From assembly GCF_004124325.1 (NCBI RefSeq), contig NZ_QBDT01000002.1:186001-250000 (forward strand): DNA of 64,000 nucleotides, given 5' to 3'. Position 1 is the first letter of the stretch. Each line of letters opens with the position of its first letter. Made by a program: the position numbers and the translations under genes. The notes under the pieces are model-generated. The model made no database searches, had not been told where the DNA came from, and saw only the letters and a list, made by a program, of their open reading frames with translations. Source of the stretch: Streptomyces sp. L2 (GTDB lineage: Bacteria; Actinomycetota; Actinomycetes; Streptomycetales; Streptomycetaceae). Below, piece after piece: positions 27,052-35,217 of this stretch.

Positions 27052-28434
27052 TCAGGCTTCGCTGGCGACCGGCTGACCGAGGACGAGAGCCTCGTCGTTG
27101 CGGCGGGTCTTGGCCCAGCCGGCACGCCCGATCACCAACCGTCCGAACGCACGCCAGGCGACGACATAGAAGAGATAGATCATCACGGCGTAGGCGACGC
27201 CCCAGCCGATGCACCGGTGCAGCGCCAGCGAGGGTTCACAGCGCTGGTGGTAGAGAACGCCCCAGACCGCGAACTGGGCGATGCCGAAGACAAGGTAGAG
27301 CGAGAACTCGACGGCACCGCCGGTCTGCAGGAATGTCACCGTCGGGTCGGGATACAGAACCAGGTTGTTCAGGAAGATGAGGATGGGCAGTGGATAGATC
27401 ACCGTTCCCACCAGCCAGAGCCACGGCTGGATCAGGTAGTACGAGATCTCGATGACCCCCGCGTTGGACAGGTGCGGCGAGCGCCAGGCCTTGGGCAGAT
27501 AGCGCATGCACTGCATAGTTCCCTGGCACCAGCGGGTCCGCTGCGTCATGAAGCGGGGGAGGCTGTACAACGCCTCCTGGTCCACCCAGGCCTCGGTGGC
27601 GTATCCGGTGCGGTAGCCCGCCAGCATGATGTGCAGGCCGAGCTCGAAGTCCTCCAGCAGCGAGCCGCGCCAGGGTTCACGGTCCTGCCGGGCCAGCTGG
27701 TCCAGCGCACTCATCCGGCTCAGCTGGCCGTTGCCCCCCATGCAGACGCTCTTGGTGGTCCGACGGGACATCTGGATCGCGGAGATCGCGGCCCGGAACT
27801 CGATGTCCTGCAGCCGGACGAGGGTGCGGCCGAACCAGTTCTGCAGCTGCGTCCCGTTCGGCAGCGGCTTGCGGATGTTCCGGTTGACCATGCGGACCTC
27901 GATCTGCACCGCGCCCGTCTTCGCGTCACCGAACAGACGCGGCCCCGCGCACACATCCAGCACGTTGGTCGACGGCCGCGCATCCGCGTCAAAGATGGCC
28001 ACCACGACGGTGGTGCGGTCCACATCCTCAGGCAGCCAGTCGTCGAGCCTCTGGTAGGCGGCGTTCAGCGCATGGCTCTTGCCTGTCCGGGCATACGGCC
28101 GGCGGCGTGGCACCAGGTGCACGTGGCGCGAACGCGCGGCGTGCTCCTGGACGATGGCCGCGGTCTCGTCCTCGGAGTCGTCGTCGATGACCCACAGGTG
28201 CACATCGGGGAAATGCTCCCGCAGATAGTCGAGCGTCTCACCGATGACGCTCTCCTCGTCCCTGCACGGGATGAAGAAGTGCCACAGGAAGTCCCTCGCA
28301 TCGCCCGATGGCTGCGGTGTGGCACGCAGATATGAGATGACCAGCAAGATCACGTAGACGGTGAAGCTCCCGCTGATGACGAGTGCGAGTGCCATCGACA
28401 GGCCGACGAAGGCGCTCTCCTGGAACTGGTTCAC
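27052..28434 (-). CDS. Processive GT2 glycosyltransferase (glycan synthase)
   Basis: A 460-aa inverting membrane glycosyltransferase of the cellulose/hyaluronan-synthase type. It has an N-terminal helix, a cytoplasmic catalytic domain with DDD (84-86), DAD (149-151), ED (261-262) and QRTRW (298-302), then about four C-terminal membrane segments. These four motifs indicate a polymerising enzyme that extrudes a beta-linked glycan. The GTG at 28434 overlaps the exosortase stop (GTGA), so the two are translationally coupled. Codons upstream in the same frame are not part of the gene. The sugar is unknown. Confidence 0.92.
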   Translation of the reverse strand: MNQFQESAFVGLSMALALVISGSFTVYVILLVISYLRATPQPSGDARDFLWHFFIPCRDEESVIGETLDYLREHFPDVHLWVIDDDSEDETAAIVQEHAARSRHVHLVPRRRPYARTGKSHALNAAYQRLDDWLPEDVDRTTVVVAIFDADARPSTNVLDVCAGPRLFGDAKTGAVQIEVRMVNRNIRKPLPNGTQLQNWFGRTLVRLQDIEFRAAISAIQMSRRTTKSVCMGGNGQLSRMSALDQLARQDREPWRGSLLEDFELGLHIMLAGYRTGYATEAWVDQEALYSLPRFMTQRTRWCQGTMQCMRYLPKAWRSPHLSNAGVIEISYYLIQPWLWLVGTVIYPLPILIFLNNLVLYPDPTVTFLQTGGAVEFSLYLVFGIAQFAVWGVLYHQRCEPSLALHRCIGWGVAYAVMIYLFYVVAWRAFGRLVIGRAGWAKTRRNDEALVLGQPVASEA

Positions 28435-29072
28435 AGCGGCGCTCCCTCCAGCCGGCCACTCGGCTTGCGCCGTCGCATCGCGACCAGGAGCAGGGCGGTC
28501 ACGGAAGCGGCAACACCCACCAGACTGAGGAGGGAGCCGACCACGGTGTGCGCCCAGCCGAAGCCCTCCGATCCCCACTTCTGGGAGAACGATGCGATCA
28601 GACCGATCCGCACCTGGTTCGTGATGACGAGCAGGATGGCCCCGATGCCTGTCCCCGCGAGAATGCGCGGGACGGTGGAGCGGCGGCTGAGCATGAAGCC
28701 GGCGCCCACCAGGAGAAGCGGAATGATCAGCATCGCCGAACTGCATCCCGCCGTGATCCGTAGTCCCATCGCGTGCGGAGTGCCGAGACCGAAGAAGGTC
28801 ACGGCCTCGTCCCAGTCCAGGAGGGTGGTTCCCGTGGTGACCAACCCGATGACGTGCACGCCCGCTGCGGCTTCGGCCGAGCGGAACCACTCGTTGAATC
28901 CGAAGAGCAAGCCGGCGGTGAGGAACAGAGCGGCCGCGAGCGCGAACCGGAGGTAGGGCGGCTGAGATGGTCCTGGGATTCCGAGACCGAGGGTCGGCTC
29001 CGGTGGCTGACCGTCTGCAGGGTGCGCGCTCATCAGCGGCCCGGGGCGACGAGATGTCGGATTCGGGTGCAC
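28431..29072 (-). CDS. Exosortase/archaeosortase-family transpeptidase
   Basis: A 213-aa integral membrane protein with about six helices. All three catalytic residues of the family are in place: Cys110 in TAGCSSA, Arg155 in NQVRIG and His175 in WAHTVVG. Exosortases cleave C-terminal sorting signals on the outer face of the membrane and are usual in Gram-negatives (PEP-CTERM) but are known in some actinobacteria (XrtP-type). The GTG start has AAAGG eight bases upstream; an internal ATG at 29033 is an alternative. It is coupled to a GT2 synthase, as exosortases often sit with exopolysaccharide genes. A possible substrate is the DUF11 protein at 31814. Confidence 0.85.
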   Translation of the reverse strand: MHPNPTSRRPGPLMSAHPADGQPPEPTLGLGIPGPSQPPYLRFALAAALFLTAGLLFGFNEWFRSAEAAAGVHVIGLVTTGTTLLDWDEAVTFFGLGTPHAMGLRITAGCSSAMLIIPLLLVGAGFMLSRRSTVPRILAGTGIGAILLVITNQVRIGLIASFSQKWGSEGFGWAHTVVGSLLSLVGVAASVTALLLVAMRRRKPSGRLEGAPL

Positions 29073-29384
29073 TCTCAGGCCTTTCTGCGCAGCGACGTCC
29101 GCTGCCCGGACGCCTCTCGCACGAAAGGAGGTGCACCGGGACGAATGATGACGTCATGAGCACGAATTCGGTGCCGTTATGCGATGTGCGGCTCCACGGC
29201 GGCCGCTGACCGGACTGGACGCAGCCCGGCCAGAGGCCGTGTTCCTGGACAATCGGCGCAGGCTGGGAGCGTGGCCGCGCTCTGGCCGCCCGTTTCATCT
29301 GCGGTGTTCCCGTTGTTCCGGTGTTCCCGGTCGTCGGCAGCAGGGGGTATGCGGGGCAGCGGCCGCAGGACAGCGAGTCCGACG
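29073..29384. other. Intergenic region upstream of the exosortase operon
   Basis: No protein gene accepted. On the + strand an AAAGGAGGTG (29123-29132) precedes tiny frames starting at 29145 and 29156 (the second encodes 17 residues), with an 8-bp palindrome TGACGTCA between them; a leader peptide is possible but no + gene follows. Confidence 0.4.
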
Positions 29385-29975
29385 TCAGTGGTGGAACGGC
29401 CAGTGACTGTGACCCGAAGGGGGAAAGACGTTCTGTCTGAACTTTCCTGCAATGTTGCCTGGATTTTCGAATTCGACCGCGATGTATGTCTCGTAGTGGC
29501 CGGGTCTTCCGCCCACTGCCCGTGCGGCCCCGATGCGTCTGCTCTTCTTCCACACCAATTGCGTGAAGTGACCGGTCCAGGGGCTGAAACCAGGTGAATC
29601 GAAATTGTAGTGTGCGCCTTCGGAATACCACTGGGCGACAGCATACCGCGCATCAGTAGCGCCGGAATGCTTGCTAGCACCGCTGCCCCAGTAGAGGACT
29701 TCGCCCGTCCGCGTGCGCAAACCCCGATGTCCCTTGCTCAACCGGTGCCCCTTGGAGACTGACCGGACCCTCGACTTCGCATATCTGGTGAGATCGTCAT
29801 CGAGTCTCACCGGAGCAGAGTGATGTCTGATCCGCACCGTGTTCACTGCATGCAGGGTTTCCTTCAAAAAAGCAGTGGTCGTCGCGTCATGAAATTCCCG
29901 ATTCCCGGAAGCAGGCATCATTGATGAGCTCAGGAGGCCTACTGCTCCGAGGAATGAGCCTACTTTGGACAGCAT
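29385..29975 (-). CDS. Secreted CAP-domain protein
   Basis: A 196-aa protein with an N-terminal signal sequence (about 1-24) and one CAP/SCP domain. The domain has LKETLHAVNTVRIRHHSAPV at the start, the central WYSEG, and GHFTQLVWKKSRRIGAA, which is the CAP signature with its conserved His. CAP proteins of bacteria are extracellular; their molecular role is mostly unknown. It has GAAGGGG before the ATG. Codon use is noticeably less GC-rich than the NRPS genes. It stands alone between the exosortase operon and a GT4 gene, all on the same strand. Confidence 0.9.
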   Translation of the reverse strand: MLSKVGSFLGAVGLLSSSMMPASGNREFHDATTTAFLKETLHAVNTVRIRHHSAPVRLDDDLTRYAKSRVRSVSKGHRLSKGHRGLRTRTGEVLYWGSGASKHSGATDARYAVAQWYSEGAHYNFDSPGFSPWTGHFTQLVWKKSRRIGAARAVGGRPGHYETYIAVEFENPGNIAGKFRQNVFPPSGHSHWPFHH

Positions 29976-30291
29976 CTATCGCCCCTTCGGAATAATCCAC
30001 GAAATAGCGTCAGTAATATTGGATGGTGATCGGTCGTGTCTCGGCTCTTCATGCGCGACCATCACGGTTTTGCGCCGAGTGGACGTCCGGGAAGATCTGC
30101 TAGGGTACTCCTCTATTGATCACAGGTGAGAACCGTCCATTTCACCGTGGCCTGAGAACGTGCCGAAGGCACCGTTTTTCGCATGCATGGCTCAGATGAA
30201 ACGACATCGTCTCTGATGCGTATGCAGCCTACTGGCCAGGTGCCCCTTGCCCGCCTTCCCTTCCAGGTGAGGGGCACCTTTCAATTCTTCG
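29976..30291. other. Intergenic region with hairpins
   Basis: No gene. It contains the CAP-gene promoter and the terminator of the next gene (30238-30279). On the + strand an extended -10-like TGCTAGGGT (30098-30106) and a short hairpin with T run (about 30160-30179) could frame a small RNA, but this is weak. Confidence 0.4.
30238..30279 (-). terminator. Hairpin terminator of the GT4 gene
   Basis: AGGTGCCCCT (30238-30247) pairs with AGGGGCACCT (30270-30279), 10 bp perfect, 13 bases past the stop of the minus-strand gene. Confidence 0.65.
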
Positions 30292-31392
30292 TCATCCCGA
30301 GGCATAGAGCTCACGCAGCCTCGCCGCCTGTGTCTCGCAGGTGTAGGCACGGAGCACACGACTGGAGCTCTCGGAATGGAGGCGGCGGTCTTCGGGAGAC
30401 GCGAGGATGCGCTGGACCGTAGCGGCCAGAGCCCGTGGAGTCGGTGCCAGACCGGGAAGCCGGAGGGCTTTGAGCGCGGGGATCGCACGTGCCGCGATAG
30501 GGAGGCCTGCCGCCGCAGCCTGCATCAGCGTGTCGTAACTGCCCTCCCATGCCGCGGTATGCACATAGACATCAGCCGTTCGCAGTAGCCGGAGCCTGTT
30601 GCTCCGGGGGAGTCGTCCCGTCACGCAAACTCCCGCCTTTTCAAGGAGACGTTTGTAACGAGGTTCGCCGTCACCGATCCAGATCCACGAGATATCTGAC
30701 TCGGCCGCGGTTACCACGGCCTCGAAGAAACTCGGATCCCGCTGCGGGTTCAACGGACCCATGGCTACCGCTGTGGGCCCTGTGGACGAATGAGATGGAA
30801 GTTCCGGCGGCTTGCGTGCGTCACTGCGGGGCAGGTGCGGAACCCGGACAATCTTTCCCGTGCGATGCAGGCGAGCCGCAAGGTGCGCCTCACGAGGATT
30901 GCATACGGCGACCGCGCTGGATCGCGGGGCCATGACGTATTCCCACGCGACATTGAGGAGTCGTGCCATCTTGGCGAGGTCCCGACGCTCGAACGCATAG
31001 GAGTGTGGGCTGTAAATGATGCGATCGGTGGGAATACTGAGCGCCAGTCGGACATATGCTCCGGCACTGAAGGAGTGCGCGTGAACCCATGTGGGATTGA
31101 CGGTGTTGTAACAGTCGACAATGGCGTGCAAGCGGGACCGATGGCCGCTGGGTAAGGACATGATTTCAGCCGGGTGTGAGCCCGACGAAAGCCTTAATGG
31201 AGTACAGGATTCCCATCCGACCAGTAGCCAGTGCTCCAGTTGCGGAGTCGCCGCGAGGTATTCGCTCAGTGCACACGAGATGTTGTCGTCGAGAGGGTCG
31301 ACGACGTGAAGGACTCGGGCCCGCTCTTCCGTATGCGAAAGGATTCTTCTGTGCGTTTCCGGGCGGACGCAAGTCGAGGACATGCTGCTCAT
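30292..31392 (-). CDS. GT4-like glycosyltransferase
   Basis: A 366-aa GT-B glycosyltransferase. The start at 31392 is chosen for GGAGG eight bases upstream. Features: RVLHVVDPLDDNISCALSEY at the N-terminus, HAHSFSAGAY, RIIYSPHSYAFERRD, a donor domain with PLNPQRDPSFFEA and IWIGDGEP, and WEGSYDTLMQAAAAGLPI. In the last segment the first residue of the usual E-x7-E is present (WEG) but the second is Gln/Ala, so activity may be altered. It is monocistronic with its own terminator. Donor unknown. Confidence 0.85.
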   Translation of the reverse strand: MSSMSSTCVRPETHRRILSHTEERARVLHVVDPLDDNISCALSEYLAATPQLEHWLLVGWESCTPLRLSSGSHPAEIMSLPSGHRSRLHAIVDCYNTVNPTWVHAHSFSAGAYVRLALSIPTDRIIYSPHSYAFERRDLAKMARLLNVAWEYVMAPRSSAVAVCNPREAHLAARLHRTGKIVRVPHLPRSDARKPPELPSHSSTGPTAVAMGPLNPQRDPSFFEAVVTAAESDISWIWIGDGEPRYKRLLEKAGVCVTGRLPRSNRLRLLRTADVYVHTAAWEGSYDTLMQAAAAGLPIAARAIPALKALRLPGLAPTPRALAATVQRILASPEDRRLHSESSSRVLRAYTCETQAARLRELYASG

Positions 31393-31813
31393 CGATTTGA
31401 CCTCCGAGAAGCCGGACTGCCTTTCACCGGATGAGAAAGGCAGCCATCGGCCTCTCTTGTACTTGATCAAGAGAGGGAATCCGGGACAACCGCCTCACGA
31501 ATATCACATTGGGTGATCGCCCGCTGATATGCGCGGCCGTGGCGCCGTGTACGTAAGCAGATCGGCGCACTCTCGTGGGTGCTCGCCGACGGTCACGGGC
31601 CGTTGCCGGCTCAGGGCGAGGGAGGCGAAGGACGCCCGAGACGCCAAGGGGGTCGGGAAGAGCCGGAGCCGCCTGGTGTCGAGCACACACCAAGAGCGGT
31701 CACCTGTCTGGATGGCCGGCCGTCATGGCGCGGAAGCGCGGGGATCTTATACGCAAACCCCTTCCGCGTAAGCAGGGAAGGGCCCCCTTCAACCCGATAG
31801 GTGAGTAAGACAT
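31393..31813. promoter_or_regulatory. Divergent intergenic region
   Basis: Lies between the GT4 gene (-) and the DUF11 gene (+); no protein gene. It should hold both promoters. A short GC hairpin lies near 31760-31795. Confidence 0.4.
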
Positions 31814-32377
31814 ATGAAGAAGCACTCAAGGCGGATGCTTGGCATCATGCTCACGGTGGGCGGTGCGGCGGGCGCGTTGGGGCTGCTGGGTCCGCAAGCC
31901 GTCGCGGCCGCGGGAGGTGTCGACCTGTCCGTCGCCAAAGCCGGCCCGGCGTTGGAAAACGCGGGAGATGCCGTCAGATACGAGATCGTCGTCACCAACT
32001 ATGGTCCCGACGCGTCCACCGGTTGGACGCTCACCGACCAGATTCCGACAGGGCTACTGAACGCGAGCGTCTCCAGCTCCGATGCCAGTTGTGGATCGAA
32101 CGGCGGCACCATCATGTGCCAGGGCGGCAGCCTCGCAGCGAATTCCAGCGCCATTGTCTACGTGACGGGCACCGCCGGCCCCCAGGGCTTCCGGATGACG
32201 AACACCGTCACCGTAGACGGCGTTGAACCCGACCCGAACACTGACAACAACGTTTCTTCGCTCAACACGAACATCCTGGCGGTACCCGTCATGGATCCGG
32301 CCATCGGAGCGGCAGCCGCTGCCATGGCCGGCGCCGGTGGTGTGGCTCTCCGTCGCCGCCGGCGTACGACGGCGTAA
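31814..32377 (+). CDS. DUF11 surface protein with sorting-signal-like C-terminus
   Basis: A 187-aa secreted protein. A signal peptide (about 1-33, ending AVAAA) is followed by one DUF11/immunoglobulin-like repeat (about 36-155; DLSVAKAGPALENAGDAVRY, VTNYGPDAS, DPNTDNN). The last 31 residues are VPVMDP, a short hydrophobic Ala/Gly-rich helix, and RRRRR. That tripartite end resembles LPXTG/PEP-CTERM-type signals but lacks LAxTG, so it is a better candidate for the exosortase at 28431 than for the class E sortase; this is inference. The ATG follows AGGTGAG at a usable distance. Confidence 0.82.
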   Translation: MKKHSRRMLGIMLTVGGAAGALGLLGPQAVAAAGGVDLSVAKAGPALENAGDAVRYEIVVTNYGPDASTGWTLTDQIPTGLLNASVSSSDASCGSNGGTIMCQGGSLAANSSAIVYVTGTAGPQGFRMTNTVTVDGVEPDPNTDNNVSSLNTNILAVPVMDPAIGAAAAAMAGAGGVALRRRRRTTA

Positions 32378-32543
32378 CAGCAACGCCCCAGTCAGGCGCT
32401 TCAGCGGGGCACCGGACATCCGGGGTCACGGGGTCAGCGGCTCTTGCTGGCCGCTCCCCGGTTCGACACGTGCGCATGGTGCGTGCCCCGCGAAGCGGCC
32501 CTGGAGCGGTCATCTGAGAGGAGCGGCAGGAACGTTCATCGAA

Positions 32544-32777
32544 TCACGGCCCACCACACGAAGTTCTGTCCCGTTGCCGGGGCACAGTCACGGTGTAGGG
32601 GCATGCGGTCTGTCGGGGCGACCTTGGCGAAGGCCGCGGATTCTGCATGCCCCGATGCTTTTCCAGTCTCCCTTTACCGCGTGCCGTGGCAACGACATAG
32701 ACGAGACTGAAATAGGCGCAGAATACAGCCAGGAAGAAAGACCAGGAGACCAGGATAGCCATAAGGAGATATTTCAT
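32544..32777 (-). CDS. Small membrane protein, hypothetical
   Basis: A 77-aa frame beginning with a clear hydrophobic helix (KYLLMAILVSWSFFLAVFCA and onward to about residue 29) followed by a basic, Pro/Arg-rich tail. The N-terminal composition looks biological, but the ribosome-binding site is poor and the C-terminal part looks like non-coding GC-rich sequence. It may be a real single-pass protein or a remnant. No family recognised. Confidence 0.4.
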   Translation of the reverse strand: MKYLLMAILVSWSFFLAVFCAYFSLVYVVATARGKGRLEKHRGMQNPRPSPRSPRQTACPYTVTVPRQRDRTSCGGP

Positions 32778-32831
32778 GTGGGTGACCGTCTCTTCCTGGG
32801 AGAAAGAAAAGCATCCGGGTTCATCCGTGAA

Positions 32832-33332
32832 TCAATGTAGTATTGCCGGGGAGATTTGCCTCCCTTCGTACTGAGAGGCGGTACGACCCCACACAGAGAT
32901 CACCTGCCCGCCGCCGAAGCGAGTTCCCGGCGGAGCCTTGAGCCATGCGGCGATCGATTTCTTATATCCCTCGGGCAATCGTAGTCGGTGCAGTTCATGC
33001 GGGCTGAACAGCCCAAACTGCTGGTGTTCCTCGCTCAGGACGGGTTCGGCAAGTGGTGTCAGCAGGGGGCATCCATACGTGACAGTCAGAACACTCCGGC
33101 CAGGCCGCACTTCAGAGGACCAGACGTCCAGCAGGGGGCCGGCCATGGTCTGCCATCCTGATTCTTCGGCGATTTCGCGCACAACACACTGCTCAGGCGT
33201 TTCACCCAGTTCAAGGCGCCCTCCAGGAAGCTCCCACTCGTCGCGTTCATTCAGTAGAAGAAGTACGCGAAGATCAAGACTCAGGGTCACCCCCCTGACA
33301 CTCACGGAGTAGGCAGGTCGTGCGTGGGTCAT
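32832..33332 (-). CDS. Nudix hydrolase
   Basis: A 166-aa protein with an intact Nudix box, G-G-R-L-E-L-G-E then REIAEESGW (about residues 37-60), the Mg-binding catalytic helix of pyrophosphohydrolases that cleave nucleoside diphosphate-X compounds. AAGGA lies just before the ATG. It is cytoplasmic, with no signal. The substrate cannot be predicted; a nucleotide-sugar or oxidised nucleotide is possible. It lies downstream of the aldo/keto-reductase-like gene on a different transcript direction relative to the DUF11 protein. Confidence 0.93.
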   Translation of the reverse strand: MTHARPAYSVSVRGVTLSLDLRVLLLLNERDEWELPGGRLELGETPEQCVVREIAEESGWQTMAGPLLDVWSSEVRPGRSVLTVTYGCPLLTPLAEPVLSEEHQQFGLFSPHELHRLRLPEGYKKSIAAWLKAPPGTRFGGGQVISVWGRTASQYEGRQISPAILH

Positions 33333-33456
33333 CGTAGTCCTTCAACGCTGTACCGCCCGGTACGGCAGCGAGTTGAGCTAAAATTGACGATAATTCGGAT
33401 AATAGGAAACCGGCGTGACTGGATGTCCGCGACTGAATGGCAAGCGGAAGAATTCC

Positions 33457-34440
33457 CTACCGAGCGGAGCCGATGGCCGCAGTGATCGCTTCGAGTTCCG
33501 CCTCGGTGAAGGATGTTTGATCAACCGCGGCACACAATTCATCCAGCTGGGCGGGGGATTCGGGATTGATGATGGCCGATGAGACGCGGCGGTCCCGCAG
33601 CACCCAGCTGAGAGCCAACTGGGAGAGAGTCTGGCCCCGGCCCGCCGCAGTTGCCTTCAACAGGCCGAAATCCGTGTTCTCCCTCATGGGCCACACCAAC
33701 GAATCGCGGCTGCGGCCGAAGTCCAGAACCATTTCTGTGTTGAGTAGACCATTGGCCAGAGGGTTGTCGGCGACAAAGCTGACTTGATGGGAATCCAGCA
33801 CATCCAGGAGAGCTTCTTCTGCCCATGGATTGAGTAATGAAAACGAACCCTGGCATACGACGGGAGGACAGCCCAGTTCATACAGCATCTCGACGGCTCG
33901 CCGTGCCATAGTCGGCGCGTACCCTGCCAGCCCGATGTAGAAAGCCTTGCCTTGATGCACTGCCGAAACCAGGGCACTCATGGTTTCCTCGAGGGGGGTT
34001 CCCGGGTCGAAGCGATCCGAATAGAGGATGTCGACATACTCCAGCGAGAGTCCGCGCAGCACAGAGTCCAGCGTTGACAGCAGTTGCTTGCGGGACCCGA
34101 AACCGAGCGACTGTCCCTGGCGACTTCTGAATCCGGCATGCGCGGCCAGGACGACATCATCGCGACGGTGGCGCAAGCCGGCCAGCGCATCACCCATTCG
34201 CCTGCTGGGCACTGCTCCACGTCCGACCCAGGTCGCCGGTAGGTCGAAATGAGTGACGCCCCGCTCGAAAGCCCGGCGCCGCATGGTCTTCCGGAGGCTG
34301 GGGTGGCGCCTATGACCGGCGTTGAGAGCAAGGCACAGAGAGATGGCCGAGACATGAAGACCGCTGTAGCCGCAACGGCGATAGAGCATGCGCGGCGTAC
34401 TGGACGCAGTGGATTCATGAGCCAAGAGTTCCCCCTGCAT
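33457..34440 (-). CDS. Aldo/keto-reductase homologue lacking most catalytic residues
   Basis: A 327-aa TIM-barrel protein clearly related to the YghZ/Kv-beta aldo/keto reductases (GVTHFDL, SRKQLLSTLDSVLRGLSLEY, GTPLEETMSAL, PLANGLL). The usual tetrad Asp-Tyr-Lys-His reads Asp66 (kept), Trp71, His101 and Asp142 in my alignment, so three of four are replaced. It is therefore probably not a normal NADPH reductase and may be a binding or regulatory protein. The start is uncertain: 34440 is the longest form, 34389 an internal ATG; neither has a good ribosome-binding site. Confidence 0.85.
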   Translation of the reverse strand: MQGELLAHESTASSTPRMLYRRCGYSGLHVSAISLCLALNAGHRRHPSLRKTMRRRAFERGVTHFDLPATWVGRGAVPSRRMGDALAGLRHRRDDVVLAAHAGFRSRQGQSLGFGSRKQLLSTLDSVLRGLSLEYVDILYSDRFDPGTPLEETMSALVSAVHQGKAFYIGLAGYAPTMARRAVEMLYELGCPPVVCQGSFSLLNPWAEEALLDVLDSHQVSFVADNPLANGLLNTEMVLDFGRSRDSLVWPMRENTDFGLLKATAAGRGQTLSQLALSWVLRDRRVSSAIINPESPAQLDELCAAVDQTSFTEAELEAITAAIGSAR

Positions 34441-35217
34441 GTGCGCAGTCCGTTCGTTTCACCGGTGAGCTTCGGGCACTGGCCAAGGTATGGAAGGCGG
34501 CGAGTCCCGCGATGGGATGCCTTTCATATCGAAGAGAGGGGCTCAGCGCCGATGCATGACGTTGCACGAACCAAACGAGTTGGCGCCGCGGCGTAGCGAC
34601 AGTGCGCAGCACGGGTTCCAGATCGAGTGCCACATCCTCATCCGACAGGAGGGTTGTCGGAGCATGAGGCCGTCATCGGTGCTCCATGAGGTGGCATCTT
34701 CCGCCGTACGCCCGGCGTGGAGTGACGTCAAGAAGAGGTGGAGGACCTATAAAGGGGTGGCAATCCGCTGCTGAGATCACGGGAGCCAATACATTGATGT
34801 CCTGGATCGGAGGCCCCTTCCTTACCGGTTTGTGCGGTGCTTGTAGCCGTCGTCCGAGAGAGCTTAAAATTCATGGCTCTTCCAGCAGTGGCTGGTGCGT
34901 TGCTCCGGAACGGGAGTATGGGCGCGCCTTCCATATGACCCGTGACTGGGACGGATTCGTTCAGCCTCTCCAGACCTCCTTTAAGAGTCACTTTCGAGCC
35001 TCGGTCGCCAGACGTGGCCTGGTACAGCGGCTGGAATATTGCGCATAGAAGACTACGAAGGATAGTCGGCGACAGCGGTTCTGGCGGCTCAGACTCTCGT
35101 CTTACTCTCTGCGGTGTCTGAGATCTTGAGATTCATCGCGTATTGCGCGCCTGTATCCCATGCGGCCGAGGCCGGCCATCAGTTTCGCTCGCGGCGAGTT
35201 CTCATTCAGGAGCCGTC
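34441..35217. other. Gene-poor region
   Basis: Several frames of 80-120 codons exist on both strands, but none has a credible ribosome-binding site, composition or family. It contains the sigma-factor promoter region on the right. AGGAG at 35208-35212 belongs to the sigma gene. Confidence 0.45.

Noticed and set aside
29156..29209. 17-codon + frame preceded by AAAGGAGGTG
   Set aside because: The Shine-Dalgarno is excellent but spacing is long and no + strand gene follows for it to regulate.
34686..35048. 120-codon + frame in the gap before the sigma factor
   Set aside because: There is no ribosome-binding site, the composition is irregular and no motif is visible.
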